64,000 bases of DNA, from NCBI RefSeq assembly GCF_900115925.1, contig NZ_FOYF01000006.1, positions 124,001-188,000 on the forward strand, written 5' to 3'. Positions 54,634-63,200 of the stretch are shown in pieces. This stretch comes from Bacillus sp. cl95 (GTDB lineage Bacteria > Bacillota > Bacilli > Bacillales > Cytobacillaceae). A program made the position numbers and the translations under genes. The notes under the pieces were generated by a model. It was not told the DNA's origin. It saw only the letters and a list, made by a program, of their open reading frames with translations, and did not search any database. How positions within the stretch are numbered: the stretch's first letter is position 1; each line of letters opens with the position of its first letter.

Positions 54634-55599
54634 TTATTTATTCACTTGCGCTATAGGCTCTTTACCACTTAAAACTGCATCAATATTGGCAAAACACATC
54701 TCCATCATCGCCGTTCTTGTGTCAATACTCGAACTGCCGATATGAGGTAAAGCAACAACGTTTTTTAGTGTAAGAAGAGGATGACTAGCACTGATTGGTT
54801 CTTTTTCGAATACATCCAAGCCTGCTCCAGCAATCTCACCTGCTGCCAAAGAATCAAACAAAGCATTTTCATCCACGACAGGTCCTCTTGATACGTTAAC
54901 AAAGATTGCTGATTTCTTCATATGTTGAAAAACTTGTCTCGTAAACAAGTGTTTCGTTTCTTCCGTAAGAGGAGTTAAACAAACGATAAAATCAGACTCT
55001 TTCACGAGCTCGGTAAAGGTACAATAATGAACACCCAATCTCTCTTCAAGTTCTGGTTTCCGCGAACGATTATGGTAAAGAATTTTCATATCAAAACCGG
55101 TTGCACGCTTGGCAACTGTTTCCCCAATCTTCCCCATACCAACAATGCCGATTGTTTTATGGTGGATATCATTACCAGCCAATAAGAGAGGGCTCCAACT
55201 ATTCCAATTATCTTCTTTTACGAATCTGTCTGCTTCAACAATCCTTCTTGCCGCTGCCATGAGCAAGCCAAACGTGAGGTCTGCCGTAGTATCTTTCAAA
55301 ATATCTGGAGTGTTACAGATCGCGATTCCTTTTTCATTGGCCTTTTTCACATCGATATTATCAAAACCTACTGCAAGATTCGCCACTACCTTTAACCGTT
55401 CTCCAGCTGCAAGAACCTCTTCATCAATTTTGTCTGAAAGCATCGTCAGCAACGCGTCTGCATTTCTTGCTTCATCTCTTAATATTTCATATGGAATTGG
55501 AATATCTTCATGTTGCCACATACGAATTTCATACTTTTCATTGAACCTGGAAACGATTGTGTCGGGTAATTTTCTTGTTATAAAAAGTGTCTGTTTCAA
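54634..55599 (-). CDS. D-isomer-specific 2-hydroxyacid dehydrogenase
   Basis: A 321-aa NAD(P)-dependent enzyme, probably a glyoxylate/hydroxypyruvate or 2-ketogluconate reductase type. NAD motif GIVGMGKIGETVAKRA; catalytic Arg in VNVSRGPVVDE, Glu in the AGLDVFEKEP segment and His in LPHIGSSS. TTG at 55599 is the preferred start because AAGGAAAG is correctly spaced; an ATG six codons upstream lacks a ribosome site. Confidence 0.85.
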   Translation of the reverse strand: MKQTLFITRKLPDTIVSRFNEKYEIRMWQHEDIPIPYEILRDEARNADALLTMLSDKIDEEVLAAGERLKVVANLAVGFDNIDVKKANEKGIAICNTPDILKDTTADLTFGLLMAAARRIVEADRFVKEDNWNSWSPLLLAGNDIHHKTIGIVGMGKIGETVAKRATGFDMKILYHNRSRKPELEERLGVHYCTFTELVKESDFIVCLTPLTEETKHLFTRQVFQHMKKSAIFVNVSRGPVVDENALFDSLAAGEIAGAGLDVFEKEPISASHPLLTLKNVVALPHIGSSSIDTRTAMMEMCFANIDAVLSGKEPIAQVNK

Positions 55600-55678
55600 T
55601 ATCTTTCCTTCTTCCATGCAAGGTATTGATATCATTATAACGAAAATGCTTCAAAAATAGATAATTGAATGCTGCCAG

Positions 55679-56689
55679 TTATATACTTTGAAGCCACTCT
55701 GGCAAAGGCAGTCTTGCCTTGCTGACTGGTGCCTCTACCATTTGAAAAAAGCCTCCAAGAAATAGCTCATACTCTCTTGATTGCTTTAAAATTTTCTGAA
55801 GCCTATCTTCTAGTTGTTTTTTTTCTTGTTCGGACCTCGAACCATAATAACTTTCCACGCAATCGACATAATGAAGCGGAAACAACAATCTTGAGTATAA
55901 GAGCCTCCAAGAAAATGGTGATATAGATACAATGCTTCTGTAATCATCAAAAAATTGTTTTACTTCACGTTGATACGTTTGGATATTCAAAAAATAGCGC
56001 TCTCTTGTCCATTCAGCCAAATCCCTGCTCGCATGATCAAATACCCAATCAAAAGGGTCCTTAATCAACACTTGCTTTCCCCAGGTCCTTGCAGAAAATC
56101 GTTCATGACATACGGTGCCATTATCCACTTCCAACGCCTCTTCATCCAATTCTGTATCAACTAGATATTGAATCGCATTTTCCGTCAATCCCATATAATA
56201 CGGAAATGTCTCTATGAATAGTCTTTCAAACTCATCTTCAGGCGTTTGAAAAAGCAAACCATTCCATACTTTCTCCATTTGATCAAGTCTCTTTTCCCAT
56301 AACCCCTTCCACTGCCCGATCCTACTCGCCTTTTGTACCTGAAACGGTATTGCCCTTCCCCGCACATGGAATTTTGCGAGCTTTCTACCGGCTTTGTCTT
56401 GTCGCCACTCTTCTGACTGTCTATTTAAGAAGGCACAATATTTCTCTCCCTTCCATTCTGTTAAAAGTTCATCCTCTTTCGTCTTAATAAATGCTGGTAC
56501 TTGTCGATCTCCATACTGAATAAGATGGTTTGTAATGTCGTTGAGTTCTGAAAGATCTTCTTCGCTACGCTGTCCCGTTTTAACAATGAGGTAAATGCCT
56601 CCTGATCCTCGACAAGCATCATATTTATCCACTTTCATCTGTTCTTCGGCACTTATTCCATACTTTTCTTCGAGTAGTCTTTGAAACAT
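55679..56689 (-). CDS. yutH: Spore coat-associated protein YutH
   Basis: A 336-aa protein of the CotS/YutH group, which has a distant aminoglycoside-phosphotransferase-like fold. It contains YDACRGSGGIYLIVKTG and CHERFSARTWGKQVLIKDPF (a substrate-loop-like region). In B. subtilis it is a spore coat-associated protein. ATG behind GGGGTGGAG. Confidence 0.82.
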   Translation of the reverse strand: MFQRLLEEKYGISAEEQMKVDKYDACRGSGGIYLIVKTGQRSEEDLSELNDITNHLIQYGDRQVPAFIKTKEDELLTEWKGEKYCAFLNRQSEEWRQDKAGRKLAKFHVRGRAIPFQVQKASRIGQWKGLWEKRLDQMEKVWNGLLFQTPEDEFERLFIETFPYYMGLTENAIQYLVDTELDEEALEVDNGTVCHERFSARTWGKQVLIKDPFDWVFDHASRDLAEWTRERYFLNIQTYQREVKQFFDDYRSIVSISPFSWRLLYSRLLFPLHYVDCVESYYGSRSEQEKKQLEDRLQKILKQSREYELFLGGFFQMVEAPVSKARLPLPEWLQSI

Positions 56690-56898
56690 TTCTCCACCCC
56701 GTTCACATTCCTATTCTTATGTCATATATATGTTTCAATCATCAAAAACTTGTTACGTTTCCAATGCCAAAACTGACTAGAAGCTTTTGAAAGAGAGTAA
56801 CCTATCTTAGGAAAGTACTTTTCTTGAAAAGGGTTTTTATTTATATCATGAGAGCAAACCATTGATATTGAAGTTGATTGTAACGGAAGGTGCGAGAC

Positions 56899-56963
56899 TC
56901 CTCGAAAAGGCTAACGCCTTTTCTTCGTACGTGGGTCCAATCAAGGAAGCTATTCAATGTCCT
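56899..56963 (+). repeat. Nested 57-nt cassette flanked by TCCT repeats
   Basis: TCCT (56899-56902), a 57-nt cassette starting CGAAAAGGCTAACGCC with hairpin arms AAAAGGC/GCCTTTT, and TCCT again (56960-56963). The first 31 nt match the cassette in the family 2 element at 13332-13387 except for two bases; the second half differs. Confidence 0.8.
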
Positions 56964-57024
56964 GCGGGAGCAGCGGGACAGGTGAGACCCCACAGGAGCG
57001 CTAGCGACGAGGAGGCTCACCGCC

Positions 57025-57083
57025 CGCCCAAGGAGAATTTGCCCATGAAAAAGCCGGCATTAGGGCTTTTTCATAATTCGCCC
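57025..57083 (+). repeat. Nested 49-nt cassette flanked by CGCCC repeats
   Basis: CGCCC (57025-57029), a 49-nt piece (57030-57078) containing the hairpin ATGAAAAAGCC/GGGCTTTTTCAT, then CGCCC (57079-57083). The hairpin core at 57047-57072 is the reverse complement of 4872-4897 with one mismatch. Confidence 0.75.
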
Positions 57084-57228
57084 CGCGGAAAGCGAGCATC
57101 CTGGAGTGGAAATCGACCACTACTATTTTTTAAAAAGAAAGTTATAAAACAGCCTATGGAAATAAGACATAATTTCAATAAAAAAGTTGTATATATATAG
57201 TCAAATTATAAGAAAAAAGGTGAAGCAT

Positions 57229-57729
57229 ATGGCCGAAGGAAAAAAAGTGAATTTATCCGAATCAACAGCTCGTAAATGGCTTCATGAAAGAGGCGTCGAA
57301 ATTCAAGACATCGCTGACCTCGTTTATTATTTGCAGCAAAGCTATCATAAAGAATTAAAAATAGAGGATTGCATCCATAATGTAGAGCGAGTCATATCAA
57401 AACGTGAGGTTCAAAATGCCATTCTCACAGGCATCCAGCTTGATATGCTTGCGGAGAAAAAAATGCTCGAGGAACCGCTTCAATCCATTATCGGCACGGA
57501 TGAAAGTCTGTATGGGGTAGATGAAATCCTGGCTTTCTCTATTGTGAATGTGTATGGATCCATCGGATTCACGAATTACGGGTATATCGATAAGCAAAAA
57601 CCAGGTATATTAAGAAGATTAAATGATAAATCTACGGGGCAGTGTCACACCTTCCTCGATGATATCGTCGGCGCGATTGCAGCTGCAGCCTCTAGTCGCC
57701 TAGCTCACCGCGTTGAAAATGTAGAGTAA
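57229..57729 (+). CDS. yutG: Phosphatidylglycerophosphatase A-like protein YutG
   Basis: A 166-aa PgpA-family protein: ARKWLHERGVEIQDIADLVY, EILAFSIVNVYGSIGFTNYG and TFLDDIVGAIAAAASSRLAH. PgpA dephosphorylates phosphatidylglycerophosphate; the Bacillus form is short and soluble-looking, so the exact reaction is uncertain. ATG at 57229 behind AAAAGGTG; the frame is open 14 codons earlier. Confidence 0.85.
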   Translation: MAEGKKVNLSESTARKWLHERGVEIQDIADLVYYLQQSYHKELKIEDCIHNVERVISKREVQNAILTGIQLDMLAEKKMLEEPLQSIIGTDESLYGVDEILAFSIVNVYGSIGFTNYGYIDKQKPGILRRLNDKSTGQCHTFLDDIVGAIAAAASSRLAHRVENVE

Positions 57730-57760
57730 ACGCCTGCCTCAAGTTTAAGAGAACTAAAAG

Positions 57761-57789
57761 AAAAAGGATGGCATCCGCCATCCTTTTTT
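57761..57789. terminator. Bidirectional terminator yutG/yutF
   Basis: AAAAAGGATGGC/GCCATCCTTTTT perfect stem with a 4-nt loop. Confidence 0.93.
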
Positions 57790-58552
57790 ATGGTTCCCAG
57801 TGTTCAAGTGAATCAATTGCATACGTTGGCTTACGGTCATAACCCGCTAGTAGTTCTTTGGTTGTAACTCCAGTATGAACTAGCAGAGTGTCCATTCCTG
57901 CATTCATGCCCGCCAAAATATCGGTGTCGTAATAGTCTCCTACCATAAGCGTTTCTTCTTTACGAGTCCCTAATACCTTTAATGCCTGTTCCATAATAAC
58001 CGACTCCGGCTTTCCGATAAAAGTAGGTTTTGTTTGCGTAGAAACGGCAATTACAGATGTAAGTGAGCCGTTCCCAGGAAGAAGCCCTCTTTCTGTCGGA
58101 ATCGCTATGTCTCCATTCGTGGAGATAAACTTTGCACCGTTTCTGACAGCCAAACAGCCCACTGCCAATTTTTCATAAGTAATTCCACGGTCAATTCCGC
58201 ACACCACAAAATCTGCGTCCTCACCTGCAAACTTTAGACCTTTCTCTTCAATTGCCTGCAGAATTCCCTCCTCACCGATTACATATACTTTGGCATCATT
58301 TTTTTGTTCATATATGTAATTAGCTGTAGCCTGGCTCGTCGTAAACACCAGTTTTTCTTCAGCAGGAATATCAAACTCCCTTAGTTTTTGCGCCACTTGT
58401 GCAGGTGTACGAGAAGAATTATTCGTCACAAATAAATACGGAATTCCAGCGTCAACAAGTTTTTTTACAAAGTCAGACGCCGCTTCAATACGTTCTGAAC
58501 CTTTATACATAGTTCCATCTAGGTCAATTAAATAACCAGCATATTTCTTCAC
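57788..58552 (-). CDS. yutF: HAD-superfamily IIA phosphatase YutF (NagD-like)
   Basis: A 254-aa HAD hydrolase: nucleophile motif YLIDLDGTMYKG, FVTNNSSRTP, the cap domain, FIGKPESVIM and MVGDYYDTDI. It probably hydrolyses small sugar or nucleotide phosphates. ATG with a GGGAGTG site upstream. It follows yutE on the same strand. Confidence 0.9.
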   Translation of the reverse strand: MKKYAGYLIDLDGTMYKGSERIEAASDFVKKLVDAGIPYLFVTNNSSRTPAQVAQKLREFDIPAEEKLVFTTSQATANYIYEQKNDAKVYVIGEEGILQAIEEKGLKFAGEDADFVVCGIDRGITYEKLAVGCLAVRNGAKFISTNGDIAIPTERGLLPGNGSLTSVIAVSTQTKPTFIGKPESVIMEQALKVLGTRKEETLMVGDYYDTDILAGMNAGMDTLLVHTGVTTKELLAGYDRKPTYAIDSLEHWEP

Positions 58553-58624
58553 TTATATCACTCCCACTGTTATCTTACCGCAAAAATCACTATAAAGAAA
58601 ACCCGACACATAGGCGAGTTTTGT

Positions 58625-59062
58625 CTAATTTTTGAAAGCCGTGACAGGTCCTAATTCATTCACAAGATAATTTCGGACAGCTGTTGGAAATTCACTTAAT
58701 GCACTGGAATGACTTTGAAACAGATTCACGAGTGATGAATGGTCAATGTCTAAATAGGATTGGACAAGATTTTTACGAGTCTGTACAAGTAATTTCAAGC
58801 TTTCACCCATTGATGAAGTAATCACTTTTTCATCCATTAAGATATCAACTATATCTTCGTAACTTCCTGGGTCACGCATGATAAATCCATCAATGATGCT
58901 ATTACCAACATCCAATACCGCCTCAAGCATAGTATGGGTCAAACGTTCGAGCGCAGCTATTTCAATTGGGGAACGCCAATCTTTTTGGGATAGAAAAAGT
59001 TCTAATTGTCTATCTAGATAAACGAGTGTTTCTTCAATTTTATCACGATCCACAAAGTACAT
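58625..59062 (-). CDS. yutE: DUF86 (HepT-like) protein YutE
   Basis: A 145-aa helical protein of the DUF86/HepT-like family: IEIAALERLTHTMLEAVLDV and TRKNLVQSYLDID. In HepT toxins the RNase site is R-X4-H-X-Y; here the aligned segment RKNLVQSY has Gln for His, and no MntA nucleotidyltransferase is adjacent, so a toxin role is unlikely. ATG at 59062 behind GAAAGGAAG; the frame opens 24 codons earlier. Confidence 0.82.
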   Translation of the reverse strand: MYFVDRDKIEETLVYLDRQLELFLSQKDWRSPIEIAALERLTHTMLEAVLDVGNSIIDGFIMRDPGSYEDIVDILMDEKVITSSMGESLKLLVQTRKNLVQSYLDIDHSSLVNLFQSHSSALSEFPTAVRNYLVNELGPVTAFKN

Positions 59063-59237
59063 AGAGGACTTCCTTTCGATATGTGATGTTAAACAGTCAA
59101 TGAAAACGACTTCATGATGCAAATATTTTATCACATTTTAAAAGAATTCGTATTTTTTCCGCCGAATTGACGGAGAAAAAGGCAAAATTCTGTTAAGATA
59201 AGAAGAGTAACTTTTTGTACAAAAGGAGTTTTTTACT

Positions 59238-59504
59238 ATGGGAGAACGTTTTTTTCTATACGATGATACTGAAAATACAAAAACACGCTTTGTCAGCTTT
59301 GTAGGTGAAAATCACCGCTTTGATTTAGCCATTACCCAAACAGACCGTCATTACGGAAAAGCGCTTGTTCTTGATATGCAAGGAAGCCGTTTTGCGATTA
59401 TTGGCCCTGATGATTTACAAGAAGAAGGTTATCTGGAGTACGCTTATCAGTTAAATGAAAGCGATGCCGAAGAATTGCGATCCTTTTTAATGGAAATGAT
59501 TTAA
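59238..59504 (+). CDS. DUF3055 protein
   Basis: An 88-aa acidic protein (FLYDDTENTKTRFVSFVGEN, LDMQGSRFAIIGPDDLQEEG, YAYQLNESDAEELRSFL) matching the DUF3055 family of Bacillaceae. The function is unknown. ATG behind AAAGGAG. Divergent from yutE. Confidence 0.8.
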   Translation: MGERFFLYDDTENTKTRFVSFVGENHRFDLAITQTDRHYGKALVLDMQGSRFAIIGPDDLQEEGYLEYAYQLNESDAEELRSFLMEMI

Positions 59505-59564
59505 TAAACACATCATTCCTGCTTCCATGGCAACAATATTAAAAATGGAAGCAGAGGTGAGAAT

Positions 59565-59852
59565 ATGACTGAATTTCAAGACGATGATGATCTATATTCT
59601 GATTTTTCCAATGTTGAAAAGCAACGGAATTACTTAATCCCAGAGGATTTGCCTGAAGGTCCTTACGGTTCTCCGAGAGGCAAAACAGAGCCCGTACAAA
59701 ATAAAAGTACGCCTTGGGAAAAGGGGCAGCGTTATCAGAGTGCTTTCAACTATGAATTCAAGTCGCTACATCAAGATTTGCCCCGTCAAATGGAGGGTGC
59801 ACATCCTCCTCATGACGATCCTGATAAGGATGATCAAAGACCGTATTCATAG
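59565..59852 (+). CDS. Conserved hydrophilic 95-aa protein
   Basis: A highly polar, proline-rich, probably disordered protein (YLIPEDLPEGPYGSPRG, HPPHDDPDKDDQRP). ATG behind GCAGAGGTG. It lies 60 bp after the DUF3055 gene on the same strand and may be co-transcribed. I do not recognise a function. Confidence 0.65.
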   Translation: MTEFQDDDDLYSDFSNVEKQRNYLIPEDLPEGPYGSPRGKTEPVQNKSTPWEKGQRYQSAFNYEFKSLHQDLPRQMEGAHPPHDDPDKDDQRPYS

Positions 59853-59877
59853 AAAAGTGCATGTTTAAGAAAAATAA

Positions 59878-59913
59878 ACGGGCCAGACTCTTATAAGAGT
59901 CTGACCCGTTTTT
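59878..59913. terminator. Bidirectional terminator 95-aa gene/yutD
   Basis: ACGGGCCAGACTC/GAGTCTGACCCGT stem with one mismatch, 6-nt loop and T-run. Confidence 0.9.
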
Positions 59914-59914
59914 C

Positions 59915-60190
59915 TTATTTCTTCACTTTCCTTAAAACAAAATAAGGACAGCCAAAGTTACAGTATTCGTAAAGATATTCACTTAGAGTACTGATTTTTG
60001 TATCAAAAGATGCTTTCTGATTCTGATCTTCAAAAAAGCCACGCAAACGGAGTTGTCCATAGCCCCAATCGCCGACAATGTAATCATATCTCGATAAAAT
60101 ATCACTGTACCTCGCCTTTAGAGCTTCCTCATTATAACCGTCTCTGCTATCTTCCATGATTTCATAAGTAGCATTATTAATAATAATCAC
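59915..60190 (-). CDS. yutD: DUF1027 protein YutD
   Basis: A 91-aa protein with the YutD signature ARYSDILSRYDYIVGDWGYG, QLRLRGFFEDQNQ and EYLYEYCNFGCPYFVLRK. The function is unknown. GTG start behind TGAGGTGATGAT. Confidence 0.9.
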   Translation of the reverse strand: MIIINNATYEIMEDSRDGYNEEALKARYSDILSRYDYIVGDWGYGQLRLRGFFEDQNQKASFDTKISTLSEYLYEYCNFGCPYFVLRKVKK

Positions 60191-60302
60191 ATCATCACCT
60201 CAAATACTCCACATATGTTATATCCATTATAACTTATTCCCAATCAATTACTAATAGAAAAAATACTTTCTCTGGTCATTCTAATAAGAGGAGGTGGCTT
60301 AA

Positions 60303-60929
60303 TTGAAAAAATCCATTGTCATCTTAGGACTGTGCAGTATGACCGCACTCGCTGGTTGTGGAGCAGACAAAGATGAAGCAAGAGGAGATATCTATCAGGA
60401 AAGTGGCAATACCATCAACGTCAATAACAAGCGTTCCGAGCTATACAATGAAAATGGCAGTAAGATGAAAAATGTAAGTGAAGACTTTGGATATGTTCGC
60501 CATCAAAAAAATCCAATGGGCAGAAACAATTCCAATGGTCATTATGAGGCATTGGATAGAGAGAAACTCGCCAATACCATCAGCAAACTTAGTACAGATC
60601 TTCCTAACGTAAATGATGTGGCTACTCTTGTTACTGACTCAGAAGTCTTAGTCATTTACGATACAGATACGAAGGATCGCAACCTGACTGCCGACCAAGT
60701 AAAGAGAACAGCATTGTCAGTCGTACCGAGATTTTATCATGTCTATGTAAGTGATGATAAAAACTTGATGAAGAATCTCGAAAGTCATGCCCAATTAGAT
60801 TCTGACAGTCGTGATGTAAATAGTATTGTCGACAATCTCATTGAAAAAATGAAAGCTTCCCCACAAGGAAAGCGAATCAATCAAAGTGAAAATGAAAACG
60901 GAGAAACAGCCGAAGATATGGGTATGTAG
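60303..60929 (+). CDS. yutC: YhcN/YlaJ-family sporulation lipoprotein YutC
   Basis: A 208-aa lipoprotein: signal peptide with lipobox ALAGC, then a YhcN/YlaJ domain (about 75-190, LPNVNDVATLVTDSEVLVIY and SVVPRFYHVYVSDDKNLM). Members of the family are found in forespore membranes and germination contexts. TTG start behind AGGAGGTGG. Convergent with lipA. Confidence 0.85.
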   Translation: MKKSIVILGLCSMTALAGCGADKDEARGDIYQESGNTINVNNKRSELYNENGSKMKNVSEDFGYVRHQKNPMGRNNSNGHYEALDREKLANTISKLSTDLPNVNDVATLVTDSEVLVIYDTDTKDRNLTADQVKRTALSVVPRFYHVYVSDDKNLMKNLESHAQLDSDSRDVNSIVDNLIEKMKASPQGKRINQSENENGETAEDMGM

Positions 60930-60939
60930 TCGGTAAAAA

Positions 60940-60966
60940 GAAGCAGAGCTACCATAGCTCTGCTTC
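60940..60966. terminator. Bidirectional terminator yutC/lipA
   Basis: GAAGCAGAGCTA/TAGCTCTGCTTC perfect stem with a 3-nt loop. Confidence 0.9.
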
Positions 60967-60973
60967 CTCATGT

Positions 60974-61891
60974 TTATGCTTCTTTTGCTTCTTGTTCTCC
61001 AAGCATTTGCTTTTGCTTTGCAGCAGCATTCACTTGTTCATCTGCGTGATATGATGAGCGAACGAGCGGGCCTGCTTCACAATGGCTAAATCCTTTGCTC
61101 ATGGCAATTTCTTTAAACTCCTGGAACTCTTCAGGGCTATAGTATTTAACAACCTTGATGTGTTTTTTGGATGGTTGCAAGTATTGACCGATTGTCATGA
61201 TGTCAACATCGTTTGCACGTAAATCATCCATCGTTTCGATAATCTCTTCCCTTGTTTCCCCGAGTCCAATCATCAAGCTGGACTTTGTTGGAACACTAGG
61301 CTGCATTTGCTTAGATCGGCGTAAAAATTCCAGTGAACGCTCATAGGTTGCACGTGCTCTAACTCTCGGAGTAAGACGACGGACTGTTTCAATATTATGA
61401 TTTAGGATATCTGGTTTCGCTTCCATCAACATTCTTAAGTTTTCTTCCACTCCACCCATGTCAGAAGGAAGGACTTCGATACTTGTAAACGGATTTTTTC
61501 TGCGGATTGCACGGACAGTTTCAGCAAAAACAGCTGCTCCGCCATCTTTTAAATCATCTCTCGCAACTGCCGTAACGACGACGTGCTTTAAATTCATGAG
61601 TTGTACTGAATCCGCAACGCGCTCTGGTTCTTTCAAATCAAGCTCATTTGGCAAGCCTGTTTTAACGGCACAGAAGCGGCAAGCTCTCGTGCAAACCCCA
61701 CCAAGAATCATAAATGTTGCTGTTCGTCTTACTGCCCAACATTCATGGATGTTTGGACATTTGGCTTCTTCACAAACGGTATGCAAGTTCTTTTCACGCA
61801 TCATTTTCTTTAAGCCATTATAATTCTCATTTGTATTAAGCTTTATTTTTAACCAATCCGGTTTACGTAAATATTCTTCTTTTGTACTCAT
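60974..61891 (-). CDS. lipA: Lipoyl synthase LipA
   Basis: Radical-SAM enzyme inserting sulfur into octanoyl chains. A 305-aa protein with the auxiliary cluster [12 protein letters not shown] (about 40-52) and the radical-SAM CTRACRFC (about 67-74). ATG at 61891 has GGAGTG 5 nt upstream; another ATG precedes it by one codon. Corresponds to yutB of B. subtilis. Confidence 0.96.
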   Translation of the reverse strand: MSTKEEYLRKPDWLKIKLNTNENYNGLKKMMREKNLHTVCEEAKCPNIHECWAVRRTATFMILGGVCTRACRFCAVKTGLPNELDLKEPERVADSVQLMNLKHVVVTAVARDDLKDGGAAVFAETVRAIRRKNPFTSIEVLPSDMGGVEENLRMLMEAKPDILNHNIETVRRLTPRVRARATYERSLEFLRRSKQMQPSVPTKSSLMIGLGETREEIIETMDDLRANDVDIMTIGQYLQPSKKHIKVVKYYSPEEFQEFKEIAMSKGFSHCEAGPLVRSSYHADEQVNAAAKQKQMLGEQEAKEA

Positions 61892-62089
61892 CATTTCACT
61901 CCGTTCTTAAACAATCGTGGAACTATAGTAACTACAATATAAACGGTAAAAATACCACTGTTTCACTTTATCATACAAAAAAAAACCGGACAAGCCGAAG
62001 GATTTTTTTGATTACCAATTATTACTCCTAATGAATTTCCCAGCTTGCCACAAACTATATTTACTAGTTACTCGGAAAGGAGTTTTCCT

Positions 62090-63082
62090 GTGCGCTTTTT
62101 CTTAATAATTCTCACCGTAATGATAACCTTAAGCGTTTCAACAACAAATTCAGGGGTTTATGCTCAAGAACCTGGTGTTTATCAGAAACGAATAGACCTT
62201 TACAAAAAAATGGAAACCATTACTCAAATCCCATGGTATTACTTTGCTGGCATTGATCAATATGAAAGAAATGTCAGACTAGCACGGAAAGATCTTCCTA
62301 AAGCCGAAGGCAACATTGGTATCTACATTCGTCCAGAAGTGTGGACTGGGATGATAAATCCAAACCCAGAAGATGAAAACCCAACATCCATTCAATTTTT
62401 TAATGGAATGGGAGCTGATGGCGATGGGGATGGAAAAGCTAGTAGAAAAAGCGACGAAGATGTTCTATATGCCTTTGCACGTTATCTGGTGAACTATGGA
62501 GCTGATCATGATCATATAAAGATTGGGCTTTGGAATTATTATAAGCGAGATAAGACTGTAGGCATCATTATCGGGCTTTCTAAAATTTACAGACATTATG
62601 GAAGAATCGATTTAGAAACCAGTTCTTTCCCTGTTCCTATTAGAAGTAATCACAGCTATAAGAATACATGGGGTGATGCACGAGGCTGGGGTGGTCGAAG
62701 AATACATGAAGGTACAGATATTTTTGCGGATTATGGCGTTCCTGTACGTGCAACAAAATATGGCATTATCGAGATGAAAGGCTGGAACCGTTACGGAGGT
62801 TGGAGAATAGGGATCCGCGACGTCAATAATACGTATCATTATTTCGCCCATCTCAGTGGTTTTGCCAAGGATTTAGAAGTGGGACAAATCGTTGAACCTG
62901 GGATGATTATTGGTGGGGTTGGCAGCTCGGGATATGGGCCTCCTGGAACATCTGGAAAGTTCCCTCCCCACTTACATTACGGAATGTATAAAGATAACGG
63001 TTATACAGAATGGTCATTTGATCCTTATCCACACTTAAGACTGTGGGAAAGGATGGAAAGACAACGAGCACGAAAGAGATAA
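62090..63082 (+). CDS. lytH: Sporulation-specific M23 endopeptidase LytH (YunA)
   Basis: A 330-aa exported peptidase: signal peptide (RFFLIILTVMITLSVS...), a helical N-terminal half, then an M23 domain with HEGTDIFADYG (about 205) and HLHYGMY (about 293), giving the H-x-x-x-D and HxH zinc ligands. LytH trims peptides in spore cortex peptidoglycan. GTG start at 62090 behind GGAAAGGAG; the frame opens 15 codons earlier. Convergent with yunB. Confidence 0.88.
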   Translation: MRFFLIILTVMITLSVSTTNSGVYAQEPGVYQKRIDLYKKMETITQIPWYYFAGIDQYERNVRLARKDLPKAEGNIGIYIRPEVWTGMINPNPEDENPTSIQFFNGMGADGDGDGKASRKSDEDVLYAFARYLVNYGADHDHIKIGLWNYYKRDKTVGIIIGLSKIYRHYGRIDLETSSFPVPIRSNHSYKNTWGDARGWGGRRIHEGTDIFADYGVPVRATKYGIIEMKGWNRYGGWRIGIRDVNNTYHYFAHLSGFAKDLEVGQIVEPGMIIGGVGSSGYGPPGTSGKFPPHLHYGMYKDNGYTEWSFDPYPHLRLWERMERQRARKR

Positions 63083-63083
63083 A

Positions 63084-63118
63084 AAGATGACTCCTTCTAT
63101 GGATGAAGGAGTCATCTT
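63084..63118. terminator. Terminator of lytH (possibly bidirectional)
   Basis: AAGATGACTCCTTC/GAAGGAGTCATCTT perfect stem with a 7-nt loop; A-run before, short T-tract after. Confidence 0.85.
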
Positions 63119-63200
63119 AACCATTTTATTTATCGAGATTTCCTTACTGCGGTTATCGTACTTACAATAAGACCGCTCTAAATCATAATCAACCGCATTT

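Larger units (their letters stand above)
56885..57125 (+). repeat. GC-rich repeat element, family 3, with two nested cassettes
   Basis: Outside the cassettes the sequence reads GGAAGGTGCGAGACTCCT-GCGGGAGCAGCGGGACAGG, then GGAGGCTCACCGCCCGCCC-CGCGGAAAGCGAGC and CTGGAGTGGAAATCGACC. I recall this type of element from many Bacillaceae intergenic regions. Two pieces interrupt it: 56903-56959 between TCCT repeats, and 57030-57078 between CGCCC repeats. It fills the yutH-pgpA gap, is far richer in GC than its surroundings and has no convincing ORF. Confidence 0.82.

Noticed and set aside
56862-57200. 112-aa ORF across the GC-rich family 3 element
   Set aside because: It merely reads through the repeat and its cassettes; no ribosome site and no protein-like features.
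58625-59062. HepT/MntA toxin-antitoxin module
   Set aside because: The catalytic His is replaced and no nucleotidyltransferase antitoxin gene is adjacent.
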